64,000 bases of DNA from Sphingopyxis sp. (GTDB lineage: Bacteria > Pseudomonadota > Alphaproteobacteria > Sphingomonadales > Sphingomonadaceae): positions 92,868 through 156,867 of the forward strand of contig PNNB01000014.1 in the NCBI GenBank assembly GCA_013823985.1, read 5' to 3'. Every line of letters begins with the position of its first letter. Position 1 is the first letter of the stretch. The position numbers were made by a program, and so were the translations under genes. Of this stretch, positions 10,174 to 19,294 are shown piece after piece. The notes below the pieces were generated by a model. The model was not told where the DNA came from. It did not search any database and was given only the letters and a program-made list of their open reading frames with translations.

Positions 10174-10725
10174 ATGTCACGCCTTGTCCTGTTCAATAAG
10201 CCGTTCGGAGTCTTACCACAATTCACCGACAGGGGCACAGCCGGGTCAGCACGGCCAACGCTTTCCGACTTCATCCACATCGATAGCGTCTATCCGGCAG
10301 GGCGACTTGATATGGATAGCGAAGGTCTGATGTTGCTGACCGATGACGGTCAATTGCAAGCCCGTATTTCGGATCCCAAGTTCAAGATGCCAAAGCGGTA
10401 TCTGGTGCAGGTCGAAGGCACAATATCCGATTCAGCCTTGGTTGCATTGCGTTCAGGCGTGCAGTTGAAGGATGGCATGACCCGTCCAGCCGAAGCGGAG
10501 CGGATTTCGGACCCTGAAATATGGCCACGCGATCCGCCAGTTCGGTTTCGCAAGACGGTTCCGGATTGCTGGATCAGCCTGACAATCCGCGAAGGCCGCA
10601 ACCGGCAGGTTCGGCGTATGACCGCAGCAGTCGGATTTCCAACGCTCCGGCTCGTCCGCTGGTCAATCGGAGACTGGTCGGTTGAAGGGCTGGGACAGGG
10701 TCTGGCGCGCGTTATTGAGGTTTAG
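10174..10725 (+). CDS. rluE: RluE-like 23S rRNA pseudouridine synthase
   Basis: 183 residues of the RsuA/RluB/E/F pseudouridine synthase family without an N-terminal S4 domain, as in RluE, which modifies U2457 of 23S rRNA in E. coli. The start MSRLVLFNKPFGVLPQF gives the family's first strand. The catalytic motif is YPAGRLDMDSEGLMLLT, whose GRLD aspartate is the nucleophile. The motif REGRNRQVRRMTAAVG follows near residue 145. Assignment to RluE rather than another member rests on the missing S4 domain and length. The 174 nt that follow (10726-10899), up to a convergent gene, hold nothing I can identify. Confidence 0.85.
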   Translation: MSRLVLFNKPFGVLPQFTDRGTAGSARPTLSDFIHIDSVYPAGRLDMDSEGLMLLTDDGQLQARISDPKFKMPKRYLVQVEGTISDSALVALRSGVQLKDGMTRPAEAERISDPEIWPRDPPVRFRKTVPDCWISLTIREGRNRQVRRMTAAVGFPTLRLVRWSIGDWSVEGLGQGLARVIEV

Positions 10726-10899
10726 GCCGCCGGACGTGGTATCCGCTTTCCTTTAGTCCGGCTCGTGAGATGATATGCGCCGCATCGATCGCATTTGTAG
10801 GTTCGCAGTGGAACGTTGCCATTAAGCGCTGCGGATAGGGCCGCATCGTGCACGGGAAAGCGTCGCTTTTTTGCGCATACACTTATCCGCGTTCGCATT

Positions 10900-12063
10900 T
10901 CAGCTTTGTTCCAGTTCGGAAAGTGCGATGCTGCCTTGATTTATCAGTTCGGTCACGAGCTTTTGAAGTTGGGCATCGGGCGCTTCTTGTGCTGCCAAGA
11001 CTGTGGTGTCGACTTTGCACAAATTTTCGGCAAATCGTGCACTCGCACCTGCGCAGTGGAAGGTGGCGCCATCGACAAAAAGCATAATCGTCGTGTCATC
11101 CTGCCGAAGAAACGAAAACCGGCTTGCCGGATTGCGTGATACAGAGGCGCCAGACCGCAATCGGGCGCCGACATCTGCTTCGGTTTCCAGGTCTTCCGGT
11201 GACCAGTCTATTTCGGGATATTTCCGTGTACTGCTATAGCCACCGAACCAGCGGGCAAAGCTGGAGCGGTCCTGCAGTTTCTCGATTGCCAGCCGGTGCA
11301 ACTTGTCCAGTGCTGCGCTCGAAATTTCGCCCGGATTTTCCTGGATTGCCAGTTCAGGGTCGGCATAGCGGTCGTCATCCTCCATTTCCGCGACCAGATC
11401 GTCGAGAAAGTGGGTGAGCAGTTCGCTACGCGATGGTGCGCGGAAGCCTACCGAATAGGTCATACAATCATCGCCCACGGCAACGCCATCATGGGCAATG
11501 CGGGGCGGAACATAGAGTATGTCGCCGGGCTCCAACAACCATTCGTCAGTTGCCTGAAATTCGGCCAAAAGCCGCAATTCGTCATGCGGGATGAGCGGGC
11601 TTTCGTCGTCGCACAACTGCCCAACACGCCAGCGTCGCCGTCCATTTCCTTGAATCAGGAAGACGTCATATTGGTCATAGTGCGGCCCGACGCCCCCGCC
11701 ATCGGTTGCATAGCTAACCATGACATCATCGATCCGCCAGTTAGGGATGAACCGGAACGATGCGATGAGGGCCGCAACTTCGGGTATGTGATGGTCCACC
11801 GCCTGTACTAGCAAAGTCGAAGGCTCCTGCCCGAGCCTGGCAAAGCGCGCTTCGGCCAAGGGGCCATGTTCCACGGCCCAACTGCCTTGCGCCCCGACCA
11901 CCAGACGCGATTCAACCTCGGCCTCGCATGCCAGACCTGCAAGCTCGTCCGGCTCAAACGGGTTTTGCCATGCCGCCCATGGATTGCGGATCAAGAGAGG
12001 CTTTTTCTGCCAATAGTCCCGGAGGAACGCCGCGCTGTCAAAATCCTTCAAAACCATAAACAT
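10900..12063 (-). CDS. JmjC-type ribosomal oxygenase, RoxA/YcfD-like
   Basis: 387 residues of the cupin_4/JmjC family, 2-oxoglutarate and Fe(II) oxygenases. E. coli YcfD (RoxA) hydroxylates an arginine of ribosomal protein uL16. The iron triad is visible: HxD in GPHYDQYDVFLIQ, and the distal histidine in PPRIAHDGVAVGDD. The N-terminus (FLRDYWQKKPLLIRN) is the classic start of the family. The C-terminal third corresponds to the dimerisation and winged-helix region of RoxA. It is the last gene of a leftward group; 40 nt separate it from the HPP gene upstream. The substrate here is inferred from the family. Confidence 0.85.
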   Translation of the reverse strand: MFMVLKDFDSAAFLRDYWQKKPLLIRNPWAAWQNPFEPDELAGLACEAEVESRLVVGAQGSWAVEHGPLAEARFARLGQEPSTLLVQAVDHHIPEVAALIASFRFIPNWRIDDVMVSYATDGGGVGPHYDQYDVFLIQGNGRRRWRVGQLCDDESPLIPHDELRLLAEFQATDEWLLEPGDILYVPPRIAHDGVAVGDDCMTYSVGFRAPSRSELLTHFLDDLVAEMEDDDRYADPELAIQENPGEISSAALDKLHRLAIEKLQDRSSFARWFGGYSSTRKYPEIDWSPEDLETEADVGARLRSGASVSRNPASRFSFLRQDDTTIMLFVDGATFHCAGASARFAENLCKVDTTVLAAQEAPDAQLQKLVTELINQGSIALSELEQS

Positions 12064-12103
12064 CCTGACGCCATAGGGCGTTGCATTATCGGGAAATAGG
12101 GTA

Positions 12104-12799
12104 TCAGCCGCCTGCGTTGCGGCGTTGTGCTGCGAAACTCTCAGCCGTCATTAATAAGGTTTCGAGGTCAGCTGGGCTTATGTCGAAGGTTTCTTTGGTC
12201 TGCGCAAGCGCAAGCTCAATATCTTCGCGTAATAATGCCGCGGGTAAAGGGGCAGGGGATTCGGAAACGCGATGGGGATAGCTATGCCCTGAAATGCGAT
12301 GGAACAGATATCCGGCAAGTACGAGCGCGGCGGAATTGGCCGCGACAAGCGTCACAGGGTACATATAGCCTGCCGCTATAACGGCGTCGCTGCCGATTAT
12401 AGCGGTAACCGCAACCGCCCCGCTTGGCGGATGAAGACAACGCAGCAGCGACATTGCCAATATCGCCAATGCGACCGCCAAACCGACGGCCAACAGCGGA
12501 TCGGGAATGATATGCGCTACCGTCACCCCGACCGCTGCCGAAAGAACATTGCCGCCAAAAACCGGCCAAGGTTGCGCAAGGGGACTGGTCGGTACTGCAA
12601 AAACCAGCACGGCAGACGCCCCGATCGGGGCAATAAGAAAGGGTAGGGCTGGCCACATATTCTGAATGCCCAGCCCCGCAACTGCTGCAATAAACACGCC
12701 CAATCCGGCACCCAAGCAAGCAACCAGCCGGTCATTCAGACGGGCCCCCGCCATTTTCGGCACGAATATTCGAAAGGAAGGGGGATGCTCGGGTTGCAC
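12104..12799 (-). CDS. HPP-family integral membrane protein
   Basis: 231 residues. About five hydrophobic segments fill residues 25-165, and the family-defining HPP motif sits in LRCLHPPSGAVAVTAIIG. HPP proteins include chloroplast nitrite transporters, but most bacterial members are uncharacterised. The C-terminal 60 residues are hydrophilic. It begins with GTG at 12799, 3 nt after the stop of the NTF2-like gene; an ATG at 12754 is possible, but the longer form keeps the proline-rich leader seen in relatives. Function beyond membrane transport is not claimed. Confidence 0.85.
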   Translation of the reverse strand: MQPEHPPSFRIFVPKMAGARLNDRLVACLGAGLGVFIAAVAGLGIQNMWPALPFLIAPIGASAVLVFAVPTSPLAQPWPVFGGNVLSAAVGVTVAHIIPDPLLAVGLAVALAILAMSLLRCLHPPSGAVAVTAIIGSDAVIAAGYMYPVTLVAANSAALVLAGYLFHRISGHSYPHRVSESPAPLPAALLREDIELALAQTKETFDISPADLETLLMTAESFAAQRRNAGG

Positions 12800-12802
12800 A
12801 GC

Positions 12803-13195
12803 TCAGCCGGACATCTTCATCAGCATCTCGCCCATTTTCTGGTGGAGCATGTTCACCGCTTTCAGCGGGCGCACCATGACCTTGAAATGGGTGATCAGTC
12901 CGTCGTCGTCACAACTGATCATGTCGATTCCGTTGATCGCTATCCCGTCGATGACCGTTTGAAATTCGAGGATAGCCGAGTTTTCACGATGCCATTCCCC
13001 GACATAGGCAAAATCGCTATTGCCAAGCGTATGCCCCGCAGCAGCGAGATATTTGGCGGTTATAGCTTTGCCCAATTGGGGGGTATGCACCACCGGGCTT
13101 TCGAAAATGCAGTCGTCATGCAGGATGACCGCTATCGTGTCCACATCGCGCGATAGGGCAACCTTGTGCCAGATTTCAGCCGGGTTGTGCGCCAT
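12803..13195 (-). CDS. NTF2/SnoaL-like small protein
   Basis: 130 residues with the alternating pattern of the cone-shaped alpha+beta NTF2/SnoaL fold: an N-terminal helix, then FESPVVHTPQLGKAITAKYL, and C-terminal strands ending HFKVMVRPLKAVNML. Such proteins bind small hydrophobic ligands or act as isomerases or hydratases; no catalytic assignment is possible here. I use the ATG at 13195, 2 nt after the dehydrogenase stop, rather than the TTG two codons upstream. It is sandwiched in a leftward operon between the 2-hydroxyacid dehydrogenase and the HPP protein. Confidence 0.75.
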   Translation of the reverse strand: MAHNPAEIWHKVALSRDVDTIAVILHDDCIFESPVVHTPQLGKAITAKYLAAAGHTLGNSDFAYVGEWHRENSAILEFQTVIDGIAINGIDMISCDDDGLITHFKVMVRPLKAVNMLHQKMGEMLMKMSG

Positions 13196-13197
13196 AT

Positions 13198-14142
13198 TCA
13201 ATATCCTAGGTCCAGATTTACAAGCGGCTCCAGTTTCTCGCCTTTTCGGTAGCGGTCCAGATTCTCGAAGAAACGGGTTGCCGCGCGGAAAAACATTTTA
13301 TCCTGCGCCCGCCCCGATAAGTGCATACTGACATGGGCGTTGTCGAGCGTCCACAAAGGATGGTCGGCGGGCAAGGGTTCCGGCGTCGTGACGTCAAGGA
13401 AAGCCGCAGCGATTTGCTTGGTTTCTAATGCCTTGACCAGCGCGTCCTGTTCGACGACCGAACCGCGGGCGATGTTGATGAGCACCGCATTTTGTTTCAT
13501 CGTCGCCAACTCGTCCGCGCCAATCATGTTATCGGTCTCTGCTGTTGCCGGCACGGCGAGGATAACCCAGTCAAACTCGCCTAACCGCGCGCGCCACGCA
13601 TCGGGCGCCAAGCTTGTTGGTCCCGGGGTGCGGCGCACGATCGTGACATCGACCCCGAATGGTTTCAGCCGTTCTTCAATTAGCTTCCCTATAGCGCCAT
13701 AGCCTAGCAACAGTGCCTTAGAGCCAAAGAGTTCCACCTTGCCGGGCGAGTCCTGCAACCATTCGTGCCGCTCCTGCGCGCGTACAACCTCCCGATACCC
13801 TTTCGCGACCGTCAGCATGCCCATTACGACATATTCGGCAATGGTGATCGCGTTGATCCCCGCCCCGTTGGTGACCATGCAGCCCTGTTTTTTCAACTGG
13901 GCCAAAGGCATGCCGTCGACACCTGCATATATGGAGTTGAGCCATTTCATCTGTGTGGCGGCGGCGATAACTGCGGCCATATCGGCCTTGTCGTACATGT
14001 CGAACCAGCCGATTTCTGCCATCGGCGCCAATTCCAACGCCTCATCTTTGGACATGAACCAGTGTGGCTCTACCCAATCGGGGAGACGAGGTTCGATGAG
14101 CGGGCGGACAAGGCCGGCCATAACGAGCTTGGTTTTGGTCAT
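13198..14142 (-). CDS. D-2-hydroxyacid dehydrogenase family protein
   Basis: 314 residues. The Rossmann NAD-binding motif is LLLGYGAIGKLIEERL near residue 140. The catalytic arginine region is NIARGSVVEQDAL, and the acid is in FLDVTTPEPLPADHPLW. The usual catalytic-histidine region reads VSMHLSGRAQ rather than the common HIAG type, so the histidine is kept in a diverged context. These enzymes reduce 2-oxoacids with NAD(P)H; the substrate is unknown. The ATG at 14142 overlaps the previous stop as ATGA, which I prefer to the ATG at 14160. Confidence 0.85.
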   Translation of the reverse strand: MTKTKLVMAGLVRPLIEPRLPDWVEPHWFMSKDEALELAPMAEIGWFDMYDKADMAAVIAAATQMKWLNSIYAGVDGMPLAQLKKQGCMVTNGAGINAITIAEYVVMGMLTVAKGYREVVRAQERHEWLQDSPGKVELFGSKALLLGYGAIGKLIEERLKPFGVDVTIVRRTPGPTSLAPDAWRARLGEFDWVILAVPATAETDNMIGADELATMKQNAVLINIARGSVVEQDALVKALETKQIAAAFLDVTTPEPLPADHPLWTLDNAHVSMHLSGRAQDKMFFRAATRFFENLDRYRKGEKLEPLVNLDLGY

Positions 14143-14495
14143 TGCGAGAAGGCCTTCCATGCCGCGAAGAAAAGAAACGGGATTCCGACCAGATCGACCA
14201 TTGCAATAGTCTTCAACGGTTTCGGGCTATCATTCAGGAAATAGAGTGCAAGAAAAGAGAGCATGCTAATTCCGGTCACCACTACGGCGGCACGCCGTGG
14301 CTGGCTGTCGAAGGCCGACCAAAGGCAGAGCGCGAAAACTGCAACGAACAATGCGGCGCGGTGCTGCATTAAAAGGAAAAGCGGATTGGAGCTGTCGAGG
14401 CGATATAAGGCGGTGAGAGTAGCGGGTCTGAAAAATGCGAAGGCGGGCGTAGCGTGCACCGCAGCAAGAACAAGCCATGCCATCTTCAACATCAT
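14139..14495 (-). CDS. Small four-helix membrane protein, unknown function
   Basis: 118 residues with about four hydrophobic segments (MAWLVLAAVHATPAFAFF, AALFVAVFALCLW, AAVVVTGISMLSFLALYFL, IAMVDLVGIPFLFFAAW). I do not recognise a family. The ATG at 14495 overlaps the cysS stop as ATGA, and its own stop overlaps the next start as ATGA, so it is translationally coupled on both sides. That supports a real gene even though the product is unassigned. It resembles the many short membrane proteins annotated as hypothetical in sphingomonads. Confidence 0.7.
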   Translation of the reverse strand: MMLKMAWLVLAAVHATPAFAFFRPATLTALYRLDSSNPLFLLMQHRAALFVAVFALCLWSAFDSQPRRAAVVVTGISMLSFLALYFLNDSPKPLKTIAMVDLVGIPFLFFAAWKAFSQ

Positions 14496-15922
14496 ATATC
14501 CAACTTCCAATCCCAACCCAATGGATCGCCGTCCATGACTTCAATGCCCTTTGCGATCAGGTCGTCGCGGATCGCGTCGGATCGGGCGAAGTCCTTGGCC
14601 GCGCGGGCTTCCTTGCGGGTGGTTAGGGCGGCCTCAATTTCCTCCGCGGTGATGAGGGCGGATTTGGGGCGAACGCGGAGATCGGCACGCGTCGTTGTCA
14701 GGAGAGCTAGGCCAAGCACATTCTCCATTTGTGCAAGCGCCAAAAGCTTTTGCCCTGCATCGACTTTTTTCATCGCCAACAGCTCTTCCAGAGCTGTGAG
14801 AGCTTGCGCTGTATTGAGGTCTTCCGAAATTGCGGTGTCGAACCTTTCGAACAGCTCAGCAATCCGCTTGTCGTCGACTGTCGTTGCAGGCTGCGCGTCT
14901 TGCAATGCCACGCTCGCCATCACCATCCGCTTCAGCCTTACAAATGCTGCCTGCAAGCCTTCCCAGCTAAATTCCAACTCGCTGCGGTAATGTGCTTGCA
15001 GGCACATCAGTCGGTAGGCGAGGGGATGGAAGCCCTTATCGATAAGCAGCTGCACGCGCAAAAACTCTCCAGATGATTTGGACATCTTGCCGCTGCGTTC
15101 GATCAGGAAGTTGTTGTGCATCCACATTTTGGCGCCGCTGTGATCGCTTCCGCAACGGGCCTGGTTTTGGGCTATTTCGTTCGGGTGATGAATTTCGCGA
15201 TGGTCAATTCCACCTGTGTGAATGTCAAACGGCAGGCCGAGCAACGCTTCGGACATCACCGAGCATTCTAGATGCCAACCCGGTGCGCCTTTTCCCCATG
15301 GAGAATCCCATTCCATCTGCCGTGTCTCGCCTTCGGGCGTTTTACGCCAAATGGCAAAATCGGCGGCGTGGCGCTTGCCCTCAACCTCTTCGATGCGGCC
15401 TTCGCCATCCTCTGTCTTCGCCCGTGCCAAAGCGCCATAATTGGCAACTGAAGAGGTGTCGAAATAAAGGCCGCTTTCCAATTGATAGCAATGCTTGTCG
15501 GCAATGCTCTTGGCAAATTCGATCATCGCCGGAACAAAGTCCGTGGCGATGGACCAATGCGCGGGTTGGCGGATATTGAGCGCCTTCACATCGGCCCAAT
15601 AGGCTTCGGTATAATGCTTGGCGATATCCCAGATCGACTGCGCTTTTTCCGCCGCCATCTTTTCCATCTTATCCTCGCCAGCGTCGGCATCATCGGTCAG
15701 ATGGCCCACATCGGTGATGTTGATGACATGGGTCAGCTTATAGCCCTTGTACGAGAGTACGCGGCCTAAGGTATCGGCAAATACATACGCGCGCATATTG
15801 CCTATATGCGGGTAGTTGTAGACGGTCGGACCACAGGTATAGACGCGCGCCTCGCCGGGATGGACGGGAACAAAGGGTTCAAGTTGCCGGGTCAGGCTGT
15901 TGAAGAGGCGCAATTCGGTCAT
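14492..15922 (-). CDS. cysS: Cysteinyl-tRNA synthetase
   Basis: 476-residue class I aminoacyl-tRNA synthetase. The HIGH-equivalent motif is VYNYPHIGNMRAYVFADTLG, near residue 35. Zinc and cysteine-binding residues sit in the CGPT and GWHLECSVM segments. The KMSKS loop is in ERSGKMSKSSGEF around residue 280. The C-terminal helical bundle and anticodon region end in DPLGWDWKLDI. It is the first gene of a leftward operon whose next gene overlaps it by 4 nt. The 132 nt upstream (15923-16054) contain no gene. Confidence 0.97.
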   Translation of the reverse strand: MTELRLFNSLTRQLEPFVPVHPGEARVYTCGPTVYNYPHIGNMRAYVFADTLGRVLSYKGYKLTHVINITDVGHLTDDADAGEDKMEKMAAEKAQSIWDIAKHYTEAYWADVKALNIRQPAHWSIATDFVPAMIEFAKSIADKHCYQLESGLYFDTSSVANYGALARAKTEDGEGRIEEVEGKRHAADFAIWRKTPEGETRQMEWDSPWGKGAPGWHLECSVMSEALLGLPFDIHTGGIDHREIHHPNEIAQNQARCGSDHSGAKMWMHNNFLIERSGKMSKSSGEFLRVQLLIDKGFHPLAYRLMCLQAHYRSELEFSWEGLQAAFVRLKRMVMASVALQDAQPATTVDDKRIAELFERFDTAISEDLNTAQALTALEELLAMKKVDAGQKLLALAQMENVLGLALLTTTRADLRVRPKSALITAEEIEAALTTRKEARAAKDFARSDAIRDDLIAKGIEVMDGDPLGWDWKLDI

Positions 15923-16054
15923 GAAGGGGCGATGCTGGAATTACGCGAATAGGTCAACCCACCGTCAGTCTGAACTTGTTTCAAGGGTTTGTCCCATCGC
16001 TGCCATTTCGAAAAATAGGATGCCGGAACAGGATCAACGGGACGGTGGAAATTT

Positions 16055-16726
16055 CTAGAAACCTTCCCAGCGAATTGCCTGGTCGATCTCCACCCGCGGC
16101 ACCGTAAAGTTATTCACCGGCGCATCCGGATCACGATAGCCGATAGCCATGCCGCAAAAGAAAATATGGTCATCATCAATGTTCAGCAATTCCCGCATAT
16201 AGATGCCGTACATAGCCCAGATCTCCTGCGCACAACTGTCGAGGCCTTCTTCGCGCAGCAACAGCATGACCGTTTGCAGCCACATGCCCATGTCCGACCA
16301 TTGCGGCGGACCCATATATTTGCGGGTATAAGTGAACAATTGCACCGGGGCGTTAAAGCTGTCCCAGTTTTTCATCATCTGGGCGACACGGCCAGCGCCG
16401 TCTTCGCGCGCAAGGCCGAGGGCATCGAACATGGCCTTTCCGACACCGCGGCGCTGGTCCTCGTAACGGCCTTCCAGACCCTTGGGGTAGATGTCATATT
16501 CATGCCCTTCGCCCATCGGAGCGGTCGCAGCTTTCGCTTTGATCTTGGCGGTCAAGTCCGCCAGCGGCTCCCCAGTCAGCAGGACGGCGTTCCAAGGCTG
16601 CGTATTGCCGCCGGAAGGCGAACGCTGCGCCTTTTGAAGCACGCGCTGGAGCGTTTCTTGTGGCACGGGTGTCGGCAGGAACTGCCGGATCGAGCGACGG
16701 GTAGCGACGGCTTCGGTAACGTTCAT
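16055..16726 (-). CDS. Nitroreductase-family flavoprotein
   Basis: 223 residues of the FMN-dependent nitroreductase superfamily. The FMN phosphate-binding block VATRRSIRQFLPTPV is at the N-terminus, SPSGGNTQPWNAVLL near residue 40, and MGMWLQTVMLLLREEGLDS near residue 150. The C-terminal FFCGMAIGYRDPDAPVN is the usual flavin-binding segment. Family members reduce nitroaromatics, quinones or enones with NAD(P)H; the substrate is not predictable. It appears monocistronic, with the ICMT-like gene 67 nt upstream on the same strand. Confidence 0.88.
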   Translation of the reverse strand: MNVTEAVATRRSIRQFLPTPVPQETLQRVLQKAQRSPSGGNTQPWNAVLLTGEPLADLTAKIKAKAATAPMGEGHEYDIYPKGLEGRYEDQRRGVGKAMFDALGLAREDGAGRVAQMMKNWDSFNAPVQLFTYTRKYMGPPQWSDMGMWLQTVMLLLREEGLDSCAQEIWAMYGIYMRELLNIDDDHIFFCGMAIGYRDPDAPVNNFTVPRVEIDQAIRWEGF

Positions 16727-16793
16727 GTGTTCTCTCCGACTTTAACTGCTTGGTTAAACCAATGTCATCTCGGTGCAAAAATGCAAGTACGCA

Positions 16794-17375
16794 TTAAAGC
16801 CAGCGACGAACCGCGCCACTATATGCGGAGTAAGAGTCCGGATGGAGTGCCCGTAAATGCGCTTCTTCTCCCCGAATCTGTATGGAGATTAGGATATAGG
16901 CCGCCAAAAAGACGGTGAGTGTAATCGCATCCGGATGGACGAGGAACAGGCCCAATAACTGAACCATCATGCCAAGAAAAATCGGATTGCGACTTATGCG
17001 AAAGAGGCCGTGGATAACCAGCTCGGTTTTAACATGCGTATCGATGCCAACCCGCCAAGACTTTCCCATTTGGAACTGCGCGATCACCACCCAGCAAATG
17101 CTCAAGGCCAACAGGCACCATCCGATAGTGGTTGCGTAAATAGGTAGCTGTATTTCGCCCACCGGTGCCAAAAGGCCAAGCGAACCAAGCGCAAGGTAAA
17201 GACCTAGCGTGAATATCAGAAGCTTGAACCATGTGCCTACAAAGCCCGCCACGTCGTCGCTTAGTGGCAGCACCACAGGATTGATTCCTGTTTGGCGCCA
17301 GACGCGTACGGTAGGGAGCACCAATGCGATGGCGAAGAACAGAAGGAAAAAGATCAACAGCGTCAGCATAATCAC
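16794..17375 (-). CDS. ICMT/PEMT-like membrane methyltransferase
   Basis: 193 residues with about five hydrophobic segments. The C-terminal pattern of the isoprenylcysteine carboxyl methyltransferase / phospholipid methyltransferase group is clear: GLFRISRNPIFLGMMVQLLG followed by RGEEAHLRALHPDSYSAY. These residues form the SAM and acceptor site in characterised relatives. Bacterial members of this type are mostly of unknown substrate, so the call is to family only. The start at 17375 gives a membrane-inserting N-terminus. Confidence 0.8.
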   Translation of the reverse strand: MIMLTLLIFFLLFFAIALVLPTVRVWRQTGINPVVLPLSDDVAGFVGTWFKLLIFTLGLYLALGSLGLLAPVGEIQLPIYATTIGWCLLALSICWVVIAQFQMGKSWRVGIDTHVKTELVIHGLFRISRNPIFLGMMVQLLGLFLVHPDAITLTVFLAAYILISIQIRGEEAHLRALHPDSYSAYSGAVRRWL

Positions 17376-17450
17376 GCTCCCCGTTTAAAAGCGCGATCCT
17401 GCTATCATGCCGGAAGTTAAGTTGCAATTAGAAACTTATTTATTGTTATA

Positions 17451-17467
17451 ACAAATCAAGGATTTGT
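17451..17467. terminator. Possible weak terminator downstream of cobT
   Basis: ACAAATC-AAG-GATTTGT forms a 7-bp AT-rich hairpin, 12 nt past the cobT stop on the minus strand. It has no proper U tract on the cobT side, so termination strength is doubtful. Confidence 0.3.
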
Positions 17468-17479
17468 TTTGATATATTG

Positions 17480-19294
17480 TCACTCTTCGTCAAACAATCC
17501 CGCCAGTTGCTCGATCATCGTGCCGCCCAATTGTTCAGCGTCCATGATCGTAACGGCACGGCGGTAATAGCGGGTAACGTCATGGCCGATGCCGATCGCC
17601 ACCAGTTGCACGGGCGAACGGGTCTCGATCATTTCGATTACTTTCCGCAGATGCTGCTCCAGATAGCCGCCATGGTTCACCGACAGCGTACTGTCGTCGA
17701 CCGGGGCGCCGTCGGATATGACCATCAAAATGCGGCGGTCTTCGGCGCGTGCTATCAGCCGGTTGTGGGCCCATAGCAGGGCTTCACCGTCGATATTTTC
17801 CTTTAGCAAACCCTCGCGCATCATCAAGCCTAGATTGCGCTTGGCATGACGCCAGGGTTCATCGGCCTTTTTGTAGATGATGTGGCGCAAATCGTTCAGG
17901 CGTCCCGGCATTGGAGAACGGCCTGACGCGAGCCAGTCTTCACGCGCCTGTCCGCCTTTCCAGGCGCGGGTGGTAAAGCCTAAAATTTCTGTCTTCACGC
18001 CGCAGCGTTCCAGCGTTCGGGCCAAAATGTCGGCGCTGATCGCAGCTATGCTGATCGGGCGGCCGCGCATTGATCCACTGTTGTCGAGCAACAGGGTTAC
18101 CACTGTGTCGCGGAAATCGGTTTCGCGCTCGACCTTGTACGACAGCGAACTGCCCGGCGAAACAACAACGCGAGCCAAACGCGCAGCGTCCAGCATGCCT
18201 TCTTCCTGGTCGAAATCCCAACTGCGGTTCTGCTGCGCCATCAGGCGGCGCTGCAGGCGGTTCGCAAGTTTGGTGACGACCGATTGAAGGGTCGACAATT
18301 GCTGGTCCAGATACGCGCGAAGGCGGTTCAGCTCTTCTTCGTCGGCCAGTTCGGTCGCGGTGATCGTTTCGTCATATTTAGTCGACCAGATCTTATAGTC
18401 GCTTTGCGGCAGATGATCCCAGTTGCGCCGCTGCGGGGTGACAGGCTGCATGCCGTCGTCACCCATTTCACCTTCGGCGCTGTCCTGGTCGTCCATGTCT
18501 TGGCTGTCATAGTCGGCTTCGGTTTCTTCGCCTTCGCCATCTTGGGGTTGCGCGCGGGCTTCGGATTGGCCGGCTTCGCCTTCGCCATCATCTTCGCTTT
18601 CGCCGTCTTGTTCCTGTTGGTCGTCCGAATCCTCGCCACCATCGTCCGCATCGGACGGGTCGATGTCGCCTTCGGTCAGATTGAGATGCTCCAGCATGCT
18701 TTGCGTCAGGGCGGCAAAAGCGGATTGGTCATCAAGCGCGAGACCAAGCGCATCCAGATCGCCGCCGGCCTTTTCCTCGATCCAGCCGCGCAGCATATCG
18801 ACACCGGCTGCGGCACTGTCGGGCACCGCCGCACCGGTCAGCCGTTCGCGCACGATGAGCGACAGGGCCGTCGAAATGGGCACTTCATCCGCGGACTGGG
18901 CACGGCTGATCGGATCGGTTCGTAGCTTTAGGTCGAGCGAATGCGCCAAGTTCGCCGCGACGCCTGCCATGTTGCGCGACCCCAGCGCTTCGACGCGGGC
19001 GTTCTCCACGGCGTCAAAGGCTGCTCCGGCGATTGCTTCGGATGGGCGAAGTGCGGCGTGACGGGCGGCATTGTGGTGCTTAAGCTTGAGCGCAAAACTG
19101 TCTGCAAAACCACGCGCCTCGGCCACTTGTTCCGGCGGCAACAGGCGCCCTGGCATCGGAACCTTGAAATTCTTGCCGGCCTGCGTCGGTGCATCGGCGG
19201 TAAATGCGAGTTCGACTTCCGGTTCGTGCGCAATCGCCCGCGCGGTGCCGGTCAAAACCTGTTTGAATTGTTCGAGCGGGGATTCGTTTGCCAT
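17480..19294 (-). CDS. cobT: Cobaltochelatase CobT-like subunit (VWA protein)
   Basis: 604 residues. The N-terminal CobT domain is followed by a very acidic Asp/Glu/Gln/Ser-rich stretch (about residues 205-275) and a C-terminal von Willebrand A domain. The MIDAS motif is in [14 protein letters not shown], and a second metal-site threonine is possible in GFTTRAWK. CobT pairs with the AAA+ CobS to drive cobalt insertion by CobN in aerobic B12 synthesis. No cobN or other B12 gene is in the window, so a chelatase role is not proven. Its ATG overlaps the upstream lipoprotein stop as TAATG, making it the last gene of a five-gene operon. Confidence 0.88.
   Translation of the reverse strand: MANESPLEQFKQVLTGTARAIAHEPEVELAFTADAPTQAGKNFKVPMPGRLLPPEQVAEARGFADSFALKLKHHNAARHAALRPSEAIAGAAFDAVENARVEALGSRNMAGVAANLAHSLDLKLRTDPISRAQSADEVPISTALSLIVRERLTGAAVPDSAAAGVDMLRGWIEEKAGGDLDALGLALDDQSAFAALTQSMLEHLNLTEGDIDPSDADDGGEDSDDQQEQDGESEDDGEGEAGQSEARAQPQDGEGEETEADYDSQDMDDQDSAEGEMGDDGMQPVTPQRRNWDHLPQSDYKIWSTKYDETITATELADEEELNRLRAYLDQQLSTLQSVVTKLANRLQRRLMAQQNRSWDFDQEEGMLDAARLARVVVSPGSSLSYKVERETDFRDTVVTLLLDNSGSMRGRPISIAAISADILARTLERCGVKTEILGFTTRAWKGGQAREDWLASGRSPMPGRLNDLRHIIYKKADEPWRHAKRNLGLMMREGLLKENIDGEALLWAHNRLIARAEDRRILMVISDGAPVDDSTLSVNHGGYLEQHLRKVIEMIETRSPVQLVAIGIGHDVTRYYRRAVTIMDAEQLGGTMIEQLAGLFDEE

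Noticed and set aside
10726..10899. Possible small RNA in the gap between the rluE-like and roxA-like genes
   Set aside because: No strong stem-loop, promoter pair or U-tract was seen; convergent gene ends explain the gap.
17376..17479. AT-rich stretch considered as an insertion scar
   Set aside because: No direct repeats or inverted ends beyond the small 7-bp hairpin; it fits an ordinary intergenic spacer.
18284..18925. 213-codon plus-strand frame inside cobT
   Set aside because: It mirrors the acidic low-complexity region of cobT and is rich in Phe/Val as the complement of Glu/Asp codons. Not a real gene.
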